Source: Linnemannia elongata (Eukaryota > Mortierellomycota > Mortierellomycetes > Mortierellales > Mortierellaceae). From it: a DNA stretch of 64,000 bases. Below the pieces are notes generated by a model. It did no database searches, was not told where the DNA came from, and saw only the letters and a program-made list of their open reading frames with translations. The stretch lies in assembly GCA_036320915.1 (NCBI GenBank), contig JAXBDG010000002.1, positions 1,860,001 through 1,924,000 of the forward strand, in the 5' to 3' direction. The position numbers and the translations under genes were made by a program. Below are positions 1 through 11,278 of the stretch, in pieces. Each line of letters opens with the position of its first letter. Position 1 is the first letter of the stretch.

Positions 1-3000
1 GTCATTTCAACAGGCTGGCGATTGGACGGAGAGGTTGTGGATGTCGCCCCAGAGACCCTCGTTGCAGGAATGTGGCCTGAGATAGCTGTCGACGCAATCG
101 AAAGTGTTTCCTGGCTCTCCTTCATAATGTCCTGTAGTTCTTCAAATGCCCTAGCGTACGACAGAGGCTCTGCCCTAGCAGTATCCTGCTCCCCACCGAT
201 TTCCCCTACAGAGCCTAAATCCAATCCAGCGTCCCCATCTCCTTCTCGAAGCTGGGCTCGATTCAAGGGAAGGCAGACAACCAGGGGCATCGTGTTGGAG
301 CGAAGGCGGTTGACGTAGAGTACACCACGGTCGACATCCATCGTGAGGGAGACCACTGTCCAGTTCTGCGGCAAGATGTCAACAATGTTCCGCTGGAAAG
401 CCAAAGAATCGTCCGCCGTCCCCGACATCATCTTGGCATCCTGGTCGTACATCCTGTCCAACTCTTCCAGGAATGATCTGTCGTTGCCCAGTGTCGATGA
501 AGGATGCAGCAATAACTTGTGATTTAACTGCGCTTGTTTTCCTAAGCGGGTCTGGTGCCTATCACAACCCATATTTGCATCCTCCCTCACCTCCACGTCG
601 TCATCTTGGGAACCTCCGATATCGCTGTCAGTATCGGGCGCTGGGAACAGCCGCAAGGGACGAGGTTTTTCCAACCCATCAAAGGGGACAATCTTGTGCT
701 TGTGGCGCTGTGACTCTGATCCAAGACGAAACTGCGACTCTCCAGTCTCCTGCGACTGGACGTGCTGTTCATCCCTGCTCGTAATATCCTTTGGCCAGGC
801 CTGATCTTCTTGTGGCAACGTCGGGTGAAGCTTTTGCTTGATCAATCCTTGCATCTCTCTCCGCTGAGTGACAGCCTTCGCCATCTCTAATGAGCAAGCA
901 GCTCGGGCAGCCATTTTCCACACGTCCGACTGCCGATTCGATCGCTCCCCGCTCGGCATGGCTTTCCCTGTAAAATCGCCCTTGAGAATCTCAACGTGGA
1001 GGCAGGATTCCAGTATAGCAAGGTGGGCGAGCCTGGAGCAAATGTCCGCGACGACATGGGTTGGGCAATTGTGGAGGGAGCTTTGAAACGCGCCAATAAG
1101 GTGGGTTCTAGCTTCGACCAGGATGTCCATGTACTGTCGGGTCGAATTCAGCTTCCCTCGCAAGAGCCCTGAGATTCCCAGTCGAGGACTGGGAGCGTTC
1201 TGAACTAAAGGTTGCTGAAATACGAGTTGTGAACGGCGACGGCGCGACATCCTAGTAACCCGCACAGAAGGCGACGACGACGGGTAGACCGGGTGGGAGT
1301 CCAACAGATAAAATGTATTACCCTCGATCGGCTCAACAGCCTGGATCAACGATGTCGATGAAGAAGCCAACCCCTGTGCTTGGTTTATCTGGAAGAGACC
1401 GATGGCCAGAGCCGACTCAGGGATCATGGCATACATCAAGTGCTTGGCCATCGCATCCTCCAACTCCAACATCAACATCTTGGCCATGGTGAGGTGATAC
1501 TCCGCGGACGTAAGCGCCGTGGGATCCTCCTCTCTGGATTTTTCGATCAACTCCCTCGCCTGAGTTCGTTGCCCCAGGCGATTGAAGATGAGACTTGTTC
1601 GGTATCCCATCGTAGCTTTGATCTCACTCAATGAAACACACTCCAGCTTCTCAGTTCCAGGTGATCCGCGAGTAGAATCCATCTCCAGCGACTTCTGCGA
1701 CGGATGGTGACTCGTCCCTTGGCGCTGGTATAGGGTCACCAGTCTCTTTTCCCTGGGCGTTTGAGGTTCTCGTATCACCAGTTGTTCCAGGCCCATGATA
1801 ACTGACTTGTCCATCAAGTACGTCAGAATCTCATCCGTCCGATAGTAAGCGCGCAGCGATCGGTCGAATCTCTCGGTAGCAAAGTATAAATCGCCATGTA
1901 GCAGTTGGACTCGCGCGTCCTGAATCTCCAACGACCCAACAACAGTATCCAAGTCGTCATCGTCCATCACCAGATCATGGAGGATTTGCTGGCTCTCCTC
2001 CCACTCGTGCTTCAATAAACCCACGTGTGCCTGATCCATCATGAACCGACCCAGAGACCTGGGGGCCTTTGACAGCCGAGCAATATGCTGGCCCTCCTTG
2101 ACGAAATATTCCGTTTCCTGTACACTACCCTGGACAAGATACAGCTGTGAGAGTCGGTGATAAACTTCGCTGAGCAAGCGGAAAATAGACCATTGGTTGC
2201 GTTGGGTCGCCAGCAGGTCGATGCCTTGTCGCCGTGGACTACTTCCGGTGGTTGCCTTGGTCATAGGAGTGTCACGATCCGTAGGGTCCTCTCGGATGAG
2301 AAAAGGGTTGTCCATGGGGCGTTGGCAGATCTCGGTCGAATCCTGTTGAGATGCCTCGATGGCGGTGGTAAGCGTCGAAATGATCCTGTTCAGCTGTCGA
2401 AGTGCTTTCATCGCATCAGCAATAGACTCTGGAAGATGTTCCTCGAGGAATAGTAGGCGGGATCGCGCCAAGGATGCTTCTACCACCATCATGGCCCTTA
2501 GTACCTTGATCTCTACAGCTCTTGAGATTGCGTCAAAGCTGGGTACATGAAGCGACGTGGTGGCGGACGTAGAGGTGACCTGATTCATATACTTCTGAGA
2601 GTACTGCTGTGCTTCGTTGTATGCGGCAACACCCTCGGACCTGTGGCCAACGGACGTCAAGTACAGGCTGTGTGCAAGTAGCCAAAGTGGATAGACCTCG
2701 CACAGCATGATGTGGCCGTCCGAGCGCTTTGACATCTCCTCCAGAATAGCCTTGCCATGGTCAAGAGTCATCTTTGCCTTGCCCGAATAACCAAGAGCCA
2801 AGTATGCTTGACCCATCCTCGAATAAATCCGGACCGAGTCTATTGATACGGGAAAGAGCATATTTAGTAAATGCGTTATATAGACATATCATTGTGAAAT
2901 AAGAATTCCTTGAAATGCAGCCCACCTATAGCTTACCAGCGCACGCTTCCTCCGACATTGGCAGAATCCCGTTACACAGGCGTAGCATTAGCCGATAGAC

Positions 3001-6000
3001 CTGCACCTGTAGCACTCGGTAGTCAATCATCCCAAAGCAGTCCGCGAGCATTTGAAGGTGTCCGTAAAGTTGCTCTGGGTCTGGTATCTGTTTCCGAACC
3101 TTCTCGATCCCGCTCTGCCGACCAGTCTTCGCCAACGCATTGGAATTCTCCCAGGAAGCGAAACATTCGACACCAGAGAGAATGACTTCCCATAGTTGAA
3201 GGGCAATCAGGAACGGCTTGGACTTCTGGGGCGACCCACTCTCGTCCCAACTGCGCTCAAGAATGCCCTGCCAAGTGTAGGCCATCGCAAGGTGGTGATT
3301 CCTGACCGGCTCCAAGCACCCGTCGTCTTTGAGATCCAACTCCTTTAGAATCTCAATTGCCTCTTCGACTAATTGAAGGGCTTCACCATGCAAGACTAGA
3401 TCGGCCTGACCTTGATAGAGCGTGGCAAGGCGGACCAAGACTCTCGCACGACGAACCGGATGAGAGAGACGATTACCCCCTGGATAGACCTTGGTGATTA
3501 AGTGCTTCAAAATCTCAATCTGTTCCAGGTTGCGAAGTCGTGTTTGGTTTGCCTTCACTCCCAGGACCGAGAGCAGCCCTACCTCATATTCCTGAACTGC
3601 GCCCGCCAGATATGGCTCCCGTCCGTCCTGCGTCAGCCTCGCCTGGAGCTCAGGTACAGACTTCAAAACAGATACAAAGCAAGGTTGGGTCATCATCAGC
3701 AGAGTCCGGGCGCGACGGTTGAGAAGCTTGGCGGCTGGTAGATGGCAAGTCCTCATGTCTCCCAGCGCAACATGATCGATCTGCTGAAATGCCTCCAGCG
3801 GTAGAATGCACAGGCCTGTGTTGAAGCACTCCAAAGCTTGGTCAACCTGGTGAAGGGATTGAAAGCACACACCCAAGACATCGTATCGGTTGGCCAGTAC
3901 CAGTCTGCCCTCCGCGATTGAGTCTATTTTGGCAGGGGTGTGCATCATTCCATGGGTGAGAGGCGTAGATTCTGCAGGACCCGTGCACTTCAAAAGATCG
4001 TCGCCGACGAAAAGTCGGTAGGAGCGGATGGCCAGTTCCAGAGGTCGGATGGCATCTTTCTGCTGATTTGTTTTGAAAAGGAAGCCGCCGTAGTTGTAGA
4101 GCGCATTCGAGATCCAGGGGAGCGATTCTCGATCGTTCATGCTTTCTGCTGTTCGAAGCGCTGACTCCAGGTATGTCGTCATCGGTTTAGGCAGAGGTTG
4201 TCCGATTGCAGCAGCAGTGTTGAGCAAGTAAAGACGCGAAAGAAATAATATTGCGTCGACACGCGCGCACGACAGTTTTAGCGGGTCTGGGCGGGTCCTC
4301 CGATCTCTCTCGTACCACTCCTATGACGCGTGTAGAGTTTGTGTTACAATGGGGTTGAAGATCATTGACACAAAAGCGGGCTCGTCCATCGCTCTACCGT
4401 GCAGGTTCGAAAATCAGTCGACAAACCTGATAGCAGGAATGGGCTGCATTCCAGAGGACCTCTGTCAGGTCTGACAAAAGCGGAAGAATAGTTTGGATGG
4501 ACCCTAGCAGTTGCAATTGCATGTTTGTCAATCCTGCAGCGACTCTCGTGCCTGATGGTGTGCCATGGGTGCATTTGAGACCGCCGCTCGACTCGACCTT
4601 TTCTTTCCTGTCAAGTGTCCTCGCTCCGATTTTGCGCAAGGTGTCCATGGCTCGAAATATTCTTGCGATGCTTTGTAAAGTAGCTGTCGTCAAAGGCTTT
4701 GTTGGAAAGGCTGAGATAGCGCACTGCAAGGATAACAGGGAAGACCTGGTAACTGACAGTGACTGTTCTAAATCCTTCACTACATGATAGTACACATCAG
4801 GTCGATATGCATGTCAGTGCGAGCATAAAAAGAAAACTGCCTTCACAAGGTGATACCATCACTGAAAACATACCTGGCAAAGTATCATTCTGCCACACAG
4901 GTAAAAAGTTTTGGAACTTTTGAAGTGCCTCGACAGCCTCTTCAAGATGGTTAAAGACCAGATCTACGGACGGCGAGATTGTTGCTTGGGTCGCAATGGA
5001 AGGCGAGGTATGTGAAGAAGCTTTGTCTATCCCAATGGGGGTTGTCAGCTGACACGAGAGGTGTGTCGGTGGTACGGGCGATTTCGACAACGGGAGAGAC
5101 GTGGTGTCGATCATACGGGTGTCCTGGATACCTGGATCAATGCTGCGTACAAAAGCTAAAGTCGCCTCGTCATCCACCTACACAGATGTAGCAAACGACG
5201 TCAGGAAACTGCATGCCATTGGCACATTCTCATCATGATGAGGCGGGCAAATGTTCAATACCTTAGAGGCAAAATGCGCCATATAAGTGTACCAAGATTG
5301 ATAATGACTGCTGGAATAATCGATGGGGGACAGTTCCTGCACGAAGTCAAAGATCTCCTTGTACGCTGTAACGAGAACTATGACGTCTGCTTTAGTTCGT
5401 CCTTCCCTGGTCGACCTTTCATATTCCACTCCGCAACGCATGATCCTGTCCCAAATGCTCCCGTCGTTAATCCCCGAAAAATGCTTAAAGGCGGCGTGGT
5501 ATCTCATCCCCAGCATCCTCAGCAAAAAAGCGCTGCAATGTCCGTCTATATTCAGGAGGGTGATGAATGATGGCTGTTAGTCAATATCGCGAGGGTTGCA
5601 TGTCGCCGACCCAACGTACACCCATATTGCTCAATTGGACTGTACCTCGATTTGGGTTGTTTTCGACTGCCTTTCCTGCGGATATAAACAAGAGCCGGAA
5701 AAGAGCGTCCAGAGACTGTTGTGCCAGCTTTGGCTGAGACTTGGCGATGCAGATACACCAGTTGTAAGGTGAATCCTTCCTGGTGAGCATAGGATAAAGC
5801 AACTACTCATACATTTTAAGTGGTGAGATCGAGTGTGCGGACCATATTATTTCGCATGGCAATTGAAGCAATGGATATCTTTTGTCACTCACATGGACTA
5901 AGGATCCATTCCTAACGTCTGTCCAGCATCGCACGGCATTGTTGTGAAGTGCTTGGACTAGTAAGACAAACGTCTGGGTGGGGCTGATGTTGCCTGAGGG

Positions 6001-7191
6001 CGAGGACGTTGGCGATTGTGTTGAGCGGGAAGCCCCTAGATCGCTCACAACCTTATTGGGGAATGGAAACGAGAACAGATCCTGGTAGGTCCTTTGTAGT
6101 GATTCGGCTGACAACGACGTCGATATTGGGTGTAGTCGAGGCTTGGATGCGGACGGAAGTTGTTGGCTCCTGCTCGCCAAATCCGGCTCATCCCACACAG
6201 CCATGGCTCCTGCGATCAACTGCTCCCGCAGGATTCCCAGCTCCTTTAGTGCCCGCTTTTTCTATCAACAGGCAGTAAAGCAAATAAAATAAGAGTTGAA
6301 TTTATCGTTCAATTACGATCATTTCATACCTAGACTTAACGATACATCCAGGATTGTTACCATGCCAAGGGCTATAATCTTGGTGATTAGGTTGGATCGG
6401 GCCTTTTCGATCTCAAACAGATCGGTCGAGACCCTGTTCTCCAAGACTTCCAATGCCCGCACACTTAAGAAGCTGATGTCGACTAAAATGGCGACGTGCG
6501 AGTAAGTGGGTTGATCAGTGCGATAAACAGTGTCTTGCAAGTCCTCCGAATCTGCCGTGTCAGATGCATTAGTCGGTGGAGCAGGCTGGGTTTTCTTGGA
6601 TGCTCCGCCTTCTCTAGTGTTTGCTCCGCTTGCGGCCATCCCGGCTCCTGCCCCCGACCTTGGTCCTGAGTGCTGTGCTCGTTCTGTAGATGGTCTCAGT
6701 GACGGCGATGCTGCTGCAATATTGTTGGACATAGCGCGAGAAACTCCTGAGAAAGCCTTCTTGGTTGATCCTGCAGCCGATAGACTTTGAATTTCACGTG
6801 CCGGGTTTCTACCAGCATTTACTACAGCTTCTGCTTTACCCGGCGAAGGAGTGATGAGGGCGGGTTGCGAGTCTGGAGGACCTTGCAGTGGGACGATGTC
6901 CGAGGCAGTAGTTGCGTTCAGAAGCTTGGTCCATCGCGTGAGGGTTGACATGCTTTGGTTGACTAATCGCTTGACCTGCTTGACAAAGCCAGGAGCAGTG
7001 GTTGTGGTTGTGGTTGTGGTATTGTGGCCGTTTCGTGGACGCGCAGTGGGGACTGTTGGTTGCATGGAAGACAAGGCTTGTTGTTTAGAGGTGAGGATGT
7101 GGTCGAGGTCAGAGGCGAGTTGACCGTGGTATTGTCGATGGTGTGGCAGCAAGGCGATAAAGACCTCGAGCGGGTCGCTGCTGTCGGCCAT
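1..7191 (-). CDS. ESP1: Separase (Esp1/Cut1 family, peptidase C50), 3' end beyond window
   Basis: Cysteine protease that cleaves the cohesin kleisin at anaphase onset. Eight exons join in phase: 7191-6361, 6261-5893, 5802-5646, 5545-5262, 5177-4874, 4779-4427, 4320-2937 and 2839 to the left edge, giving about 2170 residues so far. The start is the ATG at 7191 (MADSSDPLEV). Most of the protein is helical TPR-like repeat, as in the superhelical N-terminal part of separases. Near the left edge the sequence ILPQNWTVVSLTMD, followed by VLYVNRLRSNTMPLVVCLPL, matches the start of the separase protease region. The catalytic His and Cys lie outside the window, so activity cannot be judged. Residues about 60-210 are Ser/Thr/Pro-rich and disordered. 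The frame is open throughout apart from the introns. Family assignment is strong; individual splice sites are hand-predicted, and the weakest donors are GTAACA at 6360 and GTTTGT at 4426. Confidence 0.88.
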
Positions 7192-7384
7192 TGTCGCAAG
7201 ATAGACGGTACTTGATCGACCCTCCTGTGGATGCCGGGGCGCTTTTGTTGTAGGCGTCGATGTTTGGTTGCTTTTGCAGGTCTGTCAACGGTATAGAAGA
7301 CGGAAGAAGCATTGCGGTGCAAAGTGAAGCAGCTACTGTTAGGAGATACAAAGTGAGCAAAGCCACCGCTATCAATTTTATTTT

Positions 7385-7588
7385 CTAAAGATCAGCATGG
7401 ACGACCTTATCAGCCTCCATCTCAAGCTCGCCTCTAAAGGCGACGATGGTGACAGCAGCCTTGGGGCGATCACCGGAGGCAGTGGGCGTGTTCTCCATTG
7501 CAGTAACAACATCCATGCCCTCCATGACAGTGCCAAAAACAACGTGGCGTCCGTCCAACCACGAGGTCTTAACAGTCGTAATAAAGAA
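7385..7588 (-). pseudogene. Orphan last exon of an ER-type cyclophilin (peptidyl-prolyl isomerase)
   Basis: On the minus strand an open reading frame of 67 residues follows a splice-acceptor-like TATGTAG at 7589-7595. It begins [20 protein letters not shown] and continues [15 protein letters not shown], which is the conserved C-terminal third of cyclophilin B-type PPIases. It ends KVVHADL and a stop, resembling an HDEL-like ER-retention tail. The 291 bp between this exon and the HOM3 stop codon contain no sequence resembling the upstream cyclophilin exons (the active-site Arg region and the GSQ before FFITT are missing). The reading frame is intact, which suggests a recent partial duplication or a rearrangement junction. 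It sits in the separase upstream region, about 190 bp before the separase ATG. It could instead be a real terminal exon fused to something not recognised. Confidence 0.75.
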
Positions 7589-7879
7589 CTACATAGTGTG
7601 AAGGGACGTGGGGTTTGACAATCACAAACACGTCTTTAAGTCAAAGAAAGTGTGACCCTTCAAGGTGGGTAGAAATCGCTAGGCAATAAGATGACGATCC
7701 ATTTAATGACAAAGAAGACGAGAATACCATTTTTAAATCTATGCATTCTGTCTTTGTTTATACGTCCTGATGCGTGGGTTGGTAACGCATAGTGCGACGA
7801 GATTTGTCTTTCATGCCAGTGCCTCCGTATTATTTAAAGGGCTAATGTTCTATCTAGCTTAAGTAGGCGAAAAAGTTTG

Positions 7880-10205
7880 TCAAAGATCGGAGGATGTTTC
7901 AGCCAGCTTGCCAACATTGCTCAAGAGCTCGCCGTGGATGACATTCATCGCTTGGATGGCTTGCCTTTCGAGGATGACGCAAGAGATATTAATCTCTGAG
8001 GCACCCTGCGAAATCATCTCAATGTTGATCCCAGCCTTGGCAAGCGTCGAGAACATACGGCCAGAGATACCGACCATGTTTTTCATCTGCTTGCCAACCA
8101 GGGAGAGAATGGCCATGTCCTTCATGACGTCGACGGTGCCAATCGACCGCAAAGACTCCATGGCCTTCTCCATCTCAGTCTCAATGACATTGGCTCCAAG
8201 GGCCATTGAGATATGGACCTCCGATGTCGAAATCAGATCAACCGCGATCCCATACCGATCCAGAGTGCCGAAGATCTGTGCAAAGAAGCCATGGGAAACG
8301 GACTTGCGGTTGGAGTGGATGTTGAGGACCCACACGTTGTCCTTGATGGTCACAGCGGTGGGATGCCGCCGCGAGAGGTCCAGTTGATAGCCATTTTCAA
8401 GTAACACCTTGGACGATGGTGGGGGTGTATTCCTTCCATTGGGCGTGCACACGCCTGAGGGCTGGTCTGGGAAGATGATGGTACCCGAGCCCTGGGGGTT
8501 CATCACGTTCTTGATGCGGATAGGGATCTGGGCACGGATGACCTGCTCCATGGTAAAAGGATGGATGACCTCTGAGCCGTAATAAGTCAATTCGGAGGCT
8601 TCCTCGGGTGTGATGATGTTGAGTAGCCTTGCATCCTTAACCTTGCGAGGATCTGCGGTGAAGATACCGTCGACCTCCTTCCAAACTTGGAGTTCTTCTG
8701 CGTCCAATCCGACGGCAATCAAGGCGGCGGCCAAATCGGTGTAGCCACGACCGATGCTCGTCAATAAACTGCCGGGCACCGAACCAAAAAAGCCTACGCG
8801 ATGAAGGGAGCAGAACGATTTTAATAAATAAGGTTGTCTTCGGAAATTTCAGGATCGAAAAGTATGATTTGGCCTTGTCGCCCTACGCTTGACCAGATTA
8901 GCGTCGTCCCTATGTCCAGCAATTGGTTCCATTTGGTTTGGTTCTTACACCTTTCGTATCTGCCGTCTTGTTGCCCACGTACCTCCTCCTCCCTTTGTGC
9001 CTTGCACTCGGTTCCGTTTGGTTCCTTCCTTCTATCATGATTGCTCTCTTGTCTCAAGGTGCCCACATTCGTACGCCCAATCTCTCTGACTTTCCTGCAA
9101 TTGATCCCCCGTCAATATTTTGTCTTTTTTTTTCGCTTACCTGTAACAACCGGAACACGGTGACCACACTTGGAGACAGCTGCAGCAAAGGCGCGGGAAA
9201 GGTAGTCGTAAAAGTTTTGGTCGAGACAGTTGACATCAAAGACGGCTTCGATCACATTCTCCAGACTGACAAATTGCGTCTCTACTCCGCGGTCCTCCAG
9301 TAGAGCAGCGACAATTCTACACGACAGTTTTTCGCCTACTGCCATAATGATATCTTTGGATCTTGGCGAAATCTCCTCGATAATCTATTATGGTAAAAAG
9401 GAAAAGAATAAACGCAATCCCAAGATTGGATATGGTAGGCGCGCTTTTCAGTTACTCCATTATTCCACATTGACACATGCCAATACAAATAAAATGCAAA
9501 ACGATTTGGATGTGGATGTATTACCTGAGCAGCCTCCAAGAACGCCCTGAGGCGATCGCAATCTTGGTTGATCTCGTCCTGCACACGCTTCAAAATGTCG
9601 GCGTCTGAAATGTGCTTCTTGCACGCATCAAGGTGGTCCAGGCGGATCTCCTGTACTGTCTCAATAAACTCGATGGATCCAGGGACCAATGCGGAAGCGG
9701 CTGCCTTGAGTAATCTATTAAACAGAAAGAAAAAAGAGATAGGCGTTAACAACACATATTATTTAGCTTCATACAATTGCTAAACGTCATGAGTCATAGC
9801 TCGTGCTGCAGGGCGGAGCGTTGATCTGAATTGAAGGAGGGGAAGGCATGTTACATACCTATTTGTGGTTCCGAGAGATTTGCTCTCGCTGCTTCTTGCT
9901 GAGCAGACTACGACAACACGATTCGTGGGGAGATAAGATCTATAACGAAGCAATATAGAGCTACGAGTTAGCATGCTGTGTGTCATAAGTGGTGCATAAA
10001 CAAACGAGTGCTTCCTGCATGTTGATACTAGGTACAAGAAAAGGCTTTGGCTTTAAAAAGAGAGAACTTACTGGACGATGGTGCCAGTGATGGTCTCGAT
10101 GAACTTTCCGATGCTAGTGCCGCCAAACTTTTGGACAAGCCATGGTTTTTGGGCGCCAAAGTGATCGCCGTTCTGGTATGAGCTTCCGTTTGTCTCGATG
10201 ACCAT
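7880..10205 (-). CDS. HOM3: Aspartate kinase (aspartokinase)
   Basis: Phosphorylates L-aspartate, the first step toward threonine, methionine and homoserine. Five exons in phase: 10205-10072, 9939-9859, 9714-9525, 9384-9141 and 8793-7880, giving 520 residues, close to yeast Hom3 (527). The ATP/aspartate motif KFGGTS is at residues 26-31. Exon 2 gives NRVVVVCSARSSESKSLGTT. The junction of exons 4 and 5 rebuilds the conserved VVTGFFGSVPGSLLTSIGRG, which confirms that splice. The C-terminal 150 or so residues (VTIKDNVWVLNIHSNRKS onward, then LSLVGKQMKNMVGISGRMF) are the paired ACT domains used for threonine feedback inhibition in fungi. Intron 4 (8794-9140, 347 bp) is the longest. A GCN4-type site and a CAA-repeat leader lie upstream and are listed separately. 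Confidence 0.95.
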
Positions 10206-10289
10206 GTGAGGAGGCAATGAACGTCTGAGGGGCGATGCAGTCATTGTTATTATTATTATTGTGGTTGTTGCAGCTATTCAGTTTTTGCT

Positions 10290-10290
<1 letters not shown>

Positions 10291-10355
<65 letters not shown>
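10291..10355 (-). repeat. (CAA)n microsatellite in the probable HOM3 5' leader
   Basis: About 21 uninterrupted TTG units on the plus strand, read as CAA in the HOM3 transcript. The tract ends 86 bp upstream of the HOM3 ATG, so it probably lies in the 5' untranslated region. No transcript data are available here to confirm the transcription start. Confidence 0.85.
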
Positions 10356-10664
10356 CCTGCTGGTGGGTTTTGAATGGAGATCAGCGGGGTTGGTTGGTTG
10401 TTTTGGAGTCGGGAGGGGTGTGGTTTTCGGAGGTGTGTGTGGGTGGATAGACAGGCTTGGACTGAACTGGTATTTTGAGGAGAGAGAGTAGGGAGAGTAA
10501 GTTGGTGAAGGAGGAAAAGGTGAGAAAGAAAAAAAAAGAAAAGAGGGGAAGAGGAGGGAGGGAAAGGGACCAGCCTTTTTATCCCTTTGTCTGTTATCTT
10601 TTTTTGTATCGGAGAAAGGATTAAAAGAAAGAATAGAAAGAAGCGAAAATGATGGTGTCGGTCG

Positions 10665-10671
10665 TGAGTCA
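10665..10671. promoter_or_regulatory. Gcn4/CPC1-type site TGAGTCA
   Basis: A perfect AP-1-like heptamer, TGAGTCA, 460 bp upstream of the HOM3 ATG. In ascomycetes, Gcn4/CpcA bind TGASTCA and induce amino-acid biosynthesis genes, HOM3 among them. A single 7-bp match can occur by chance; the gene context raises its credibility. Confidence 0.5.
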
Positions 10672-11278
10672 ACGGCGGTCTTTGACCTTCAGAGGGCTTA
10701 ATTATCTCTATCTGAACAGAACTTCATTCCATTATCCCATTACTCATCGCATAGCCTGGGCCTCGTTTTCCTTTTCAGTCAGACAAAATACATATACGGT
10801 GACTGCCCCTGGTCCCTAACTGTCAGTCTGTCTGCCCAAGCCTAGGCGGGAAGCTTTTCTACGTACGTATTTTGTGGCCGTGGATGTGGGTGTGGAGGGA
10901 AGGGTATCTACTTCCCCCCCCCCTGGCCTTCTACAATTCCTCTCTTCTGATTGTTGGCTTGAAAGAGAGGGTCCACTCGACATACGCCAAGGTCACTCGC
11001 CACCCCCCCTTTCTGCCCTGCCCTGCCCTGCCCTGCCCTTTCAAAGTGAGGAAGACCAGTCGGCGCCTCTGTAAGGCTGGCTCTCACTTTCTCTTGTTCT
11101 CCCTCTTTTCTATTTCTAATTCTGTCTTTCTTCATTCTTTCTTTCTCATTCATTCCTCATCTGTCCCTTCCTTTCCTTTCCTTTCCTCCCTTTTTCTCAT
11201 TCACCTTCCCTTTAACCAGCAAAACCTTCTTATTTTTTTTTTTTTTTTTTTCCTTCACTCACATATTCTGTTCACGAG

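Larger units (their letters stand above)
10206..11278. other. Divergent intergenic region between HOM3 and the IQM-like gene
   Basis: Shared upstream region of 1.07 kb. It holds the (TTG/CAA) tract at 10291-10355, a TGAGTCA at 10665-10671, five tandem TGCCC units near 11016-11040 and a run of about 19 T near 11233-11251, just before the plus-strand ATG. Open frames here are low-complexity translations of the repeats. No further gene is seen. Confidence 0.7.

Noticed and set aside
10274..10672. Minus-strand frame of 132 residues with a long poly-Thr run
   Set aside because: It is the CAA repeat and surrounding low-complexity leader read as protein; the HOM3 ATG and family match start downstream in another exon.
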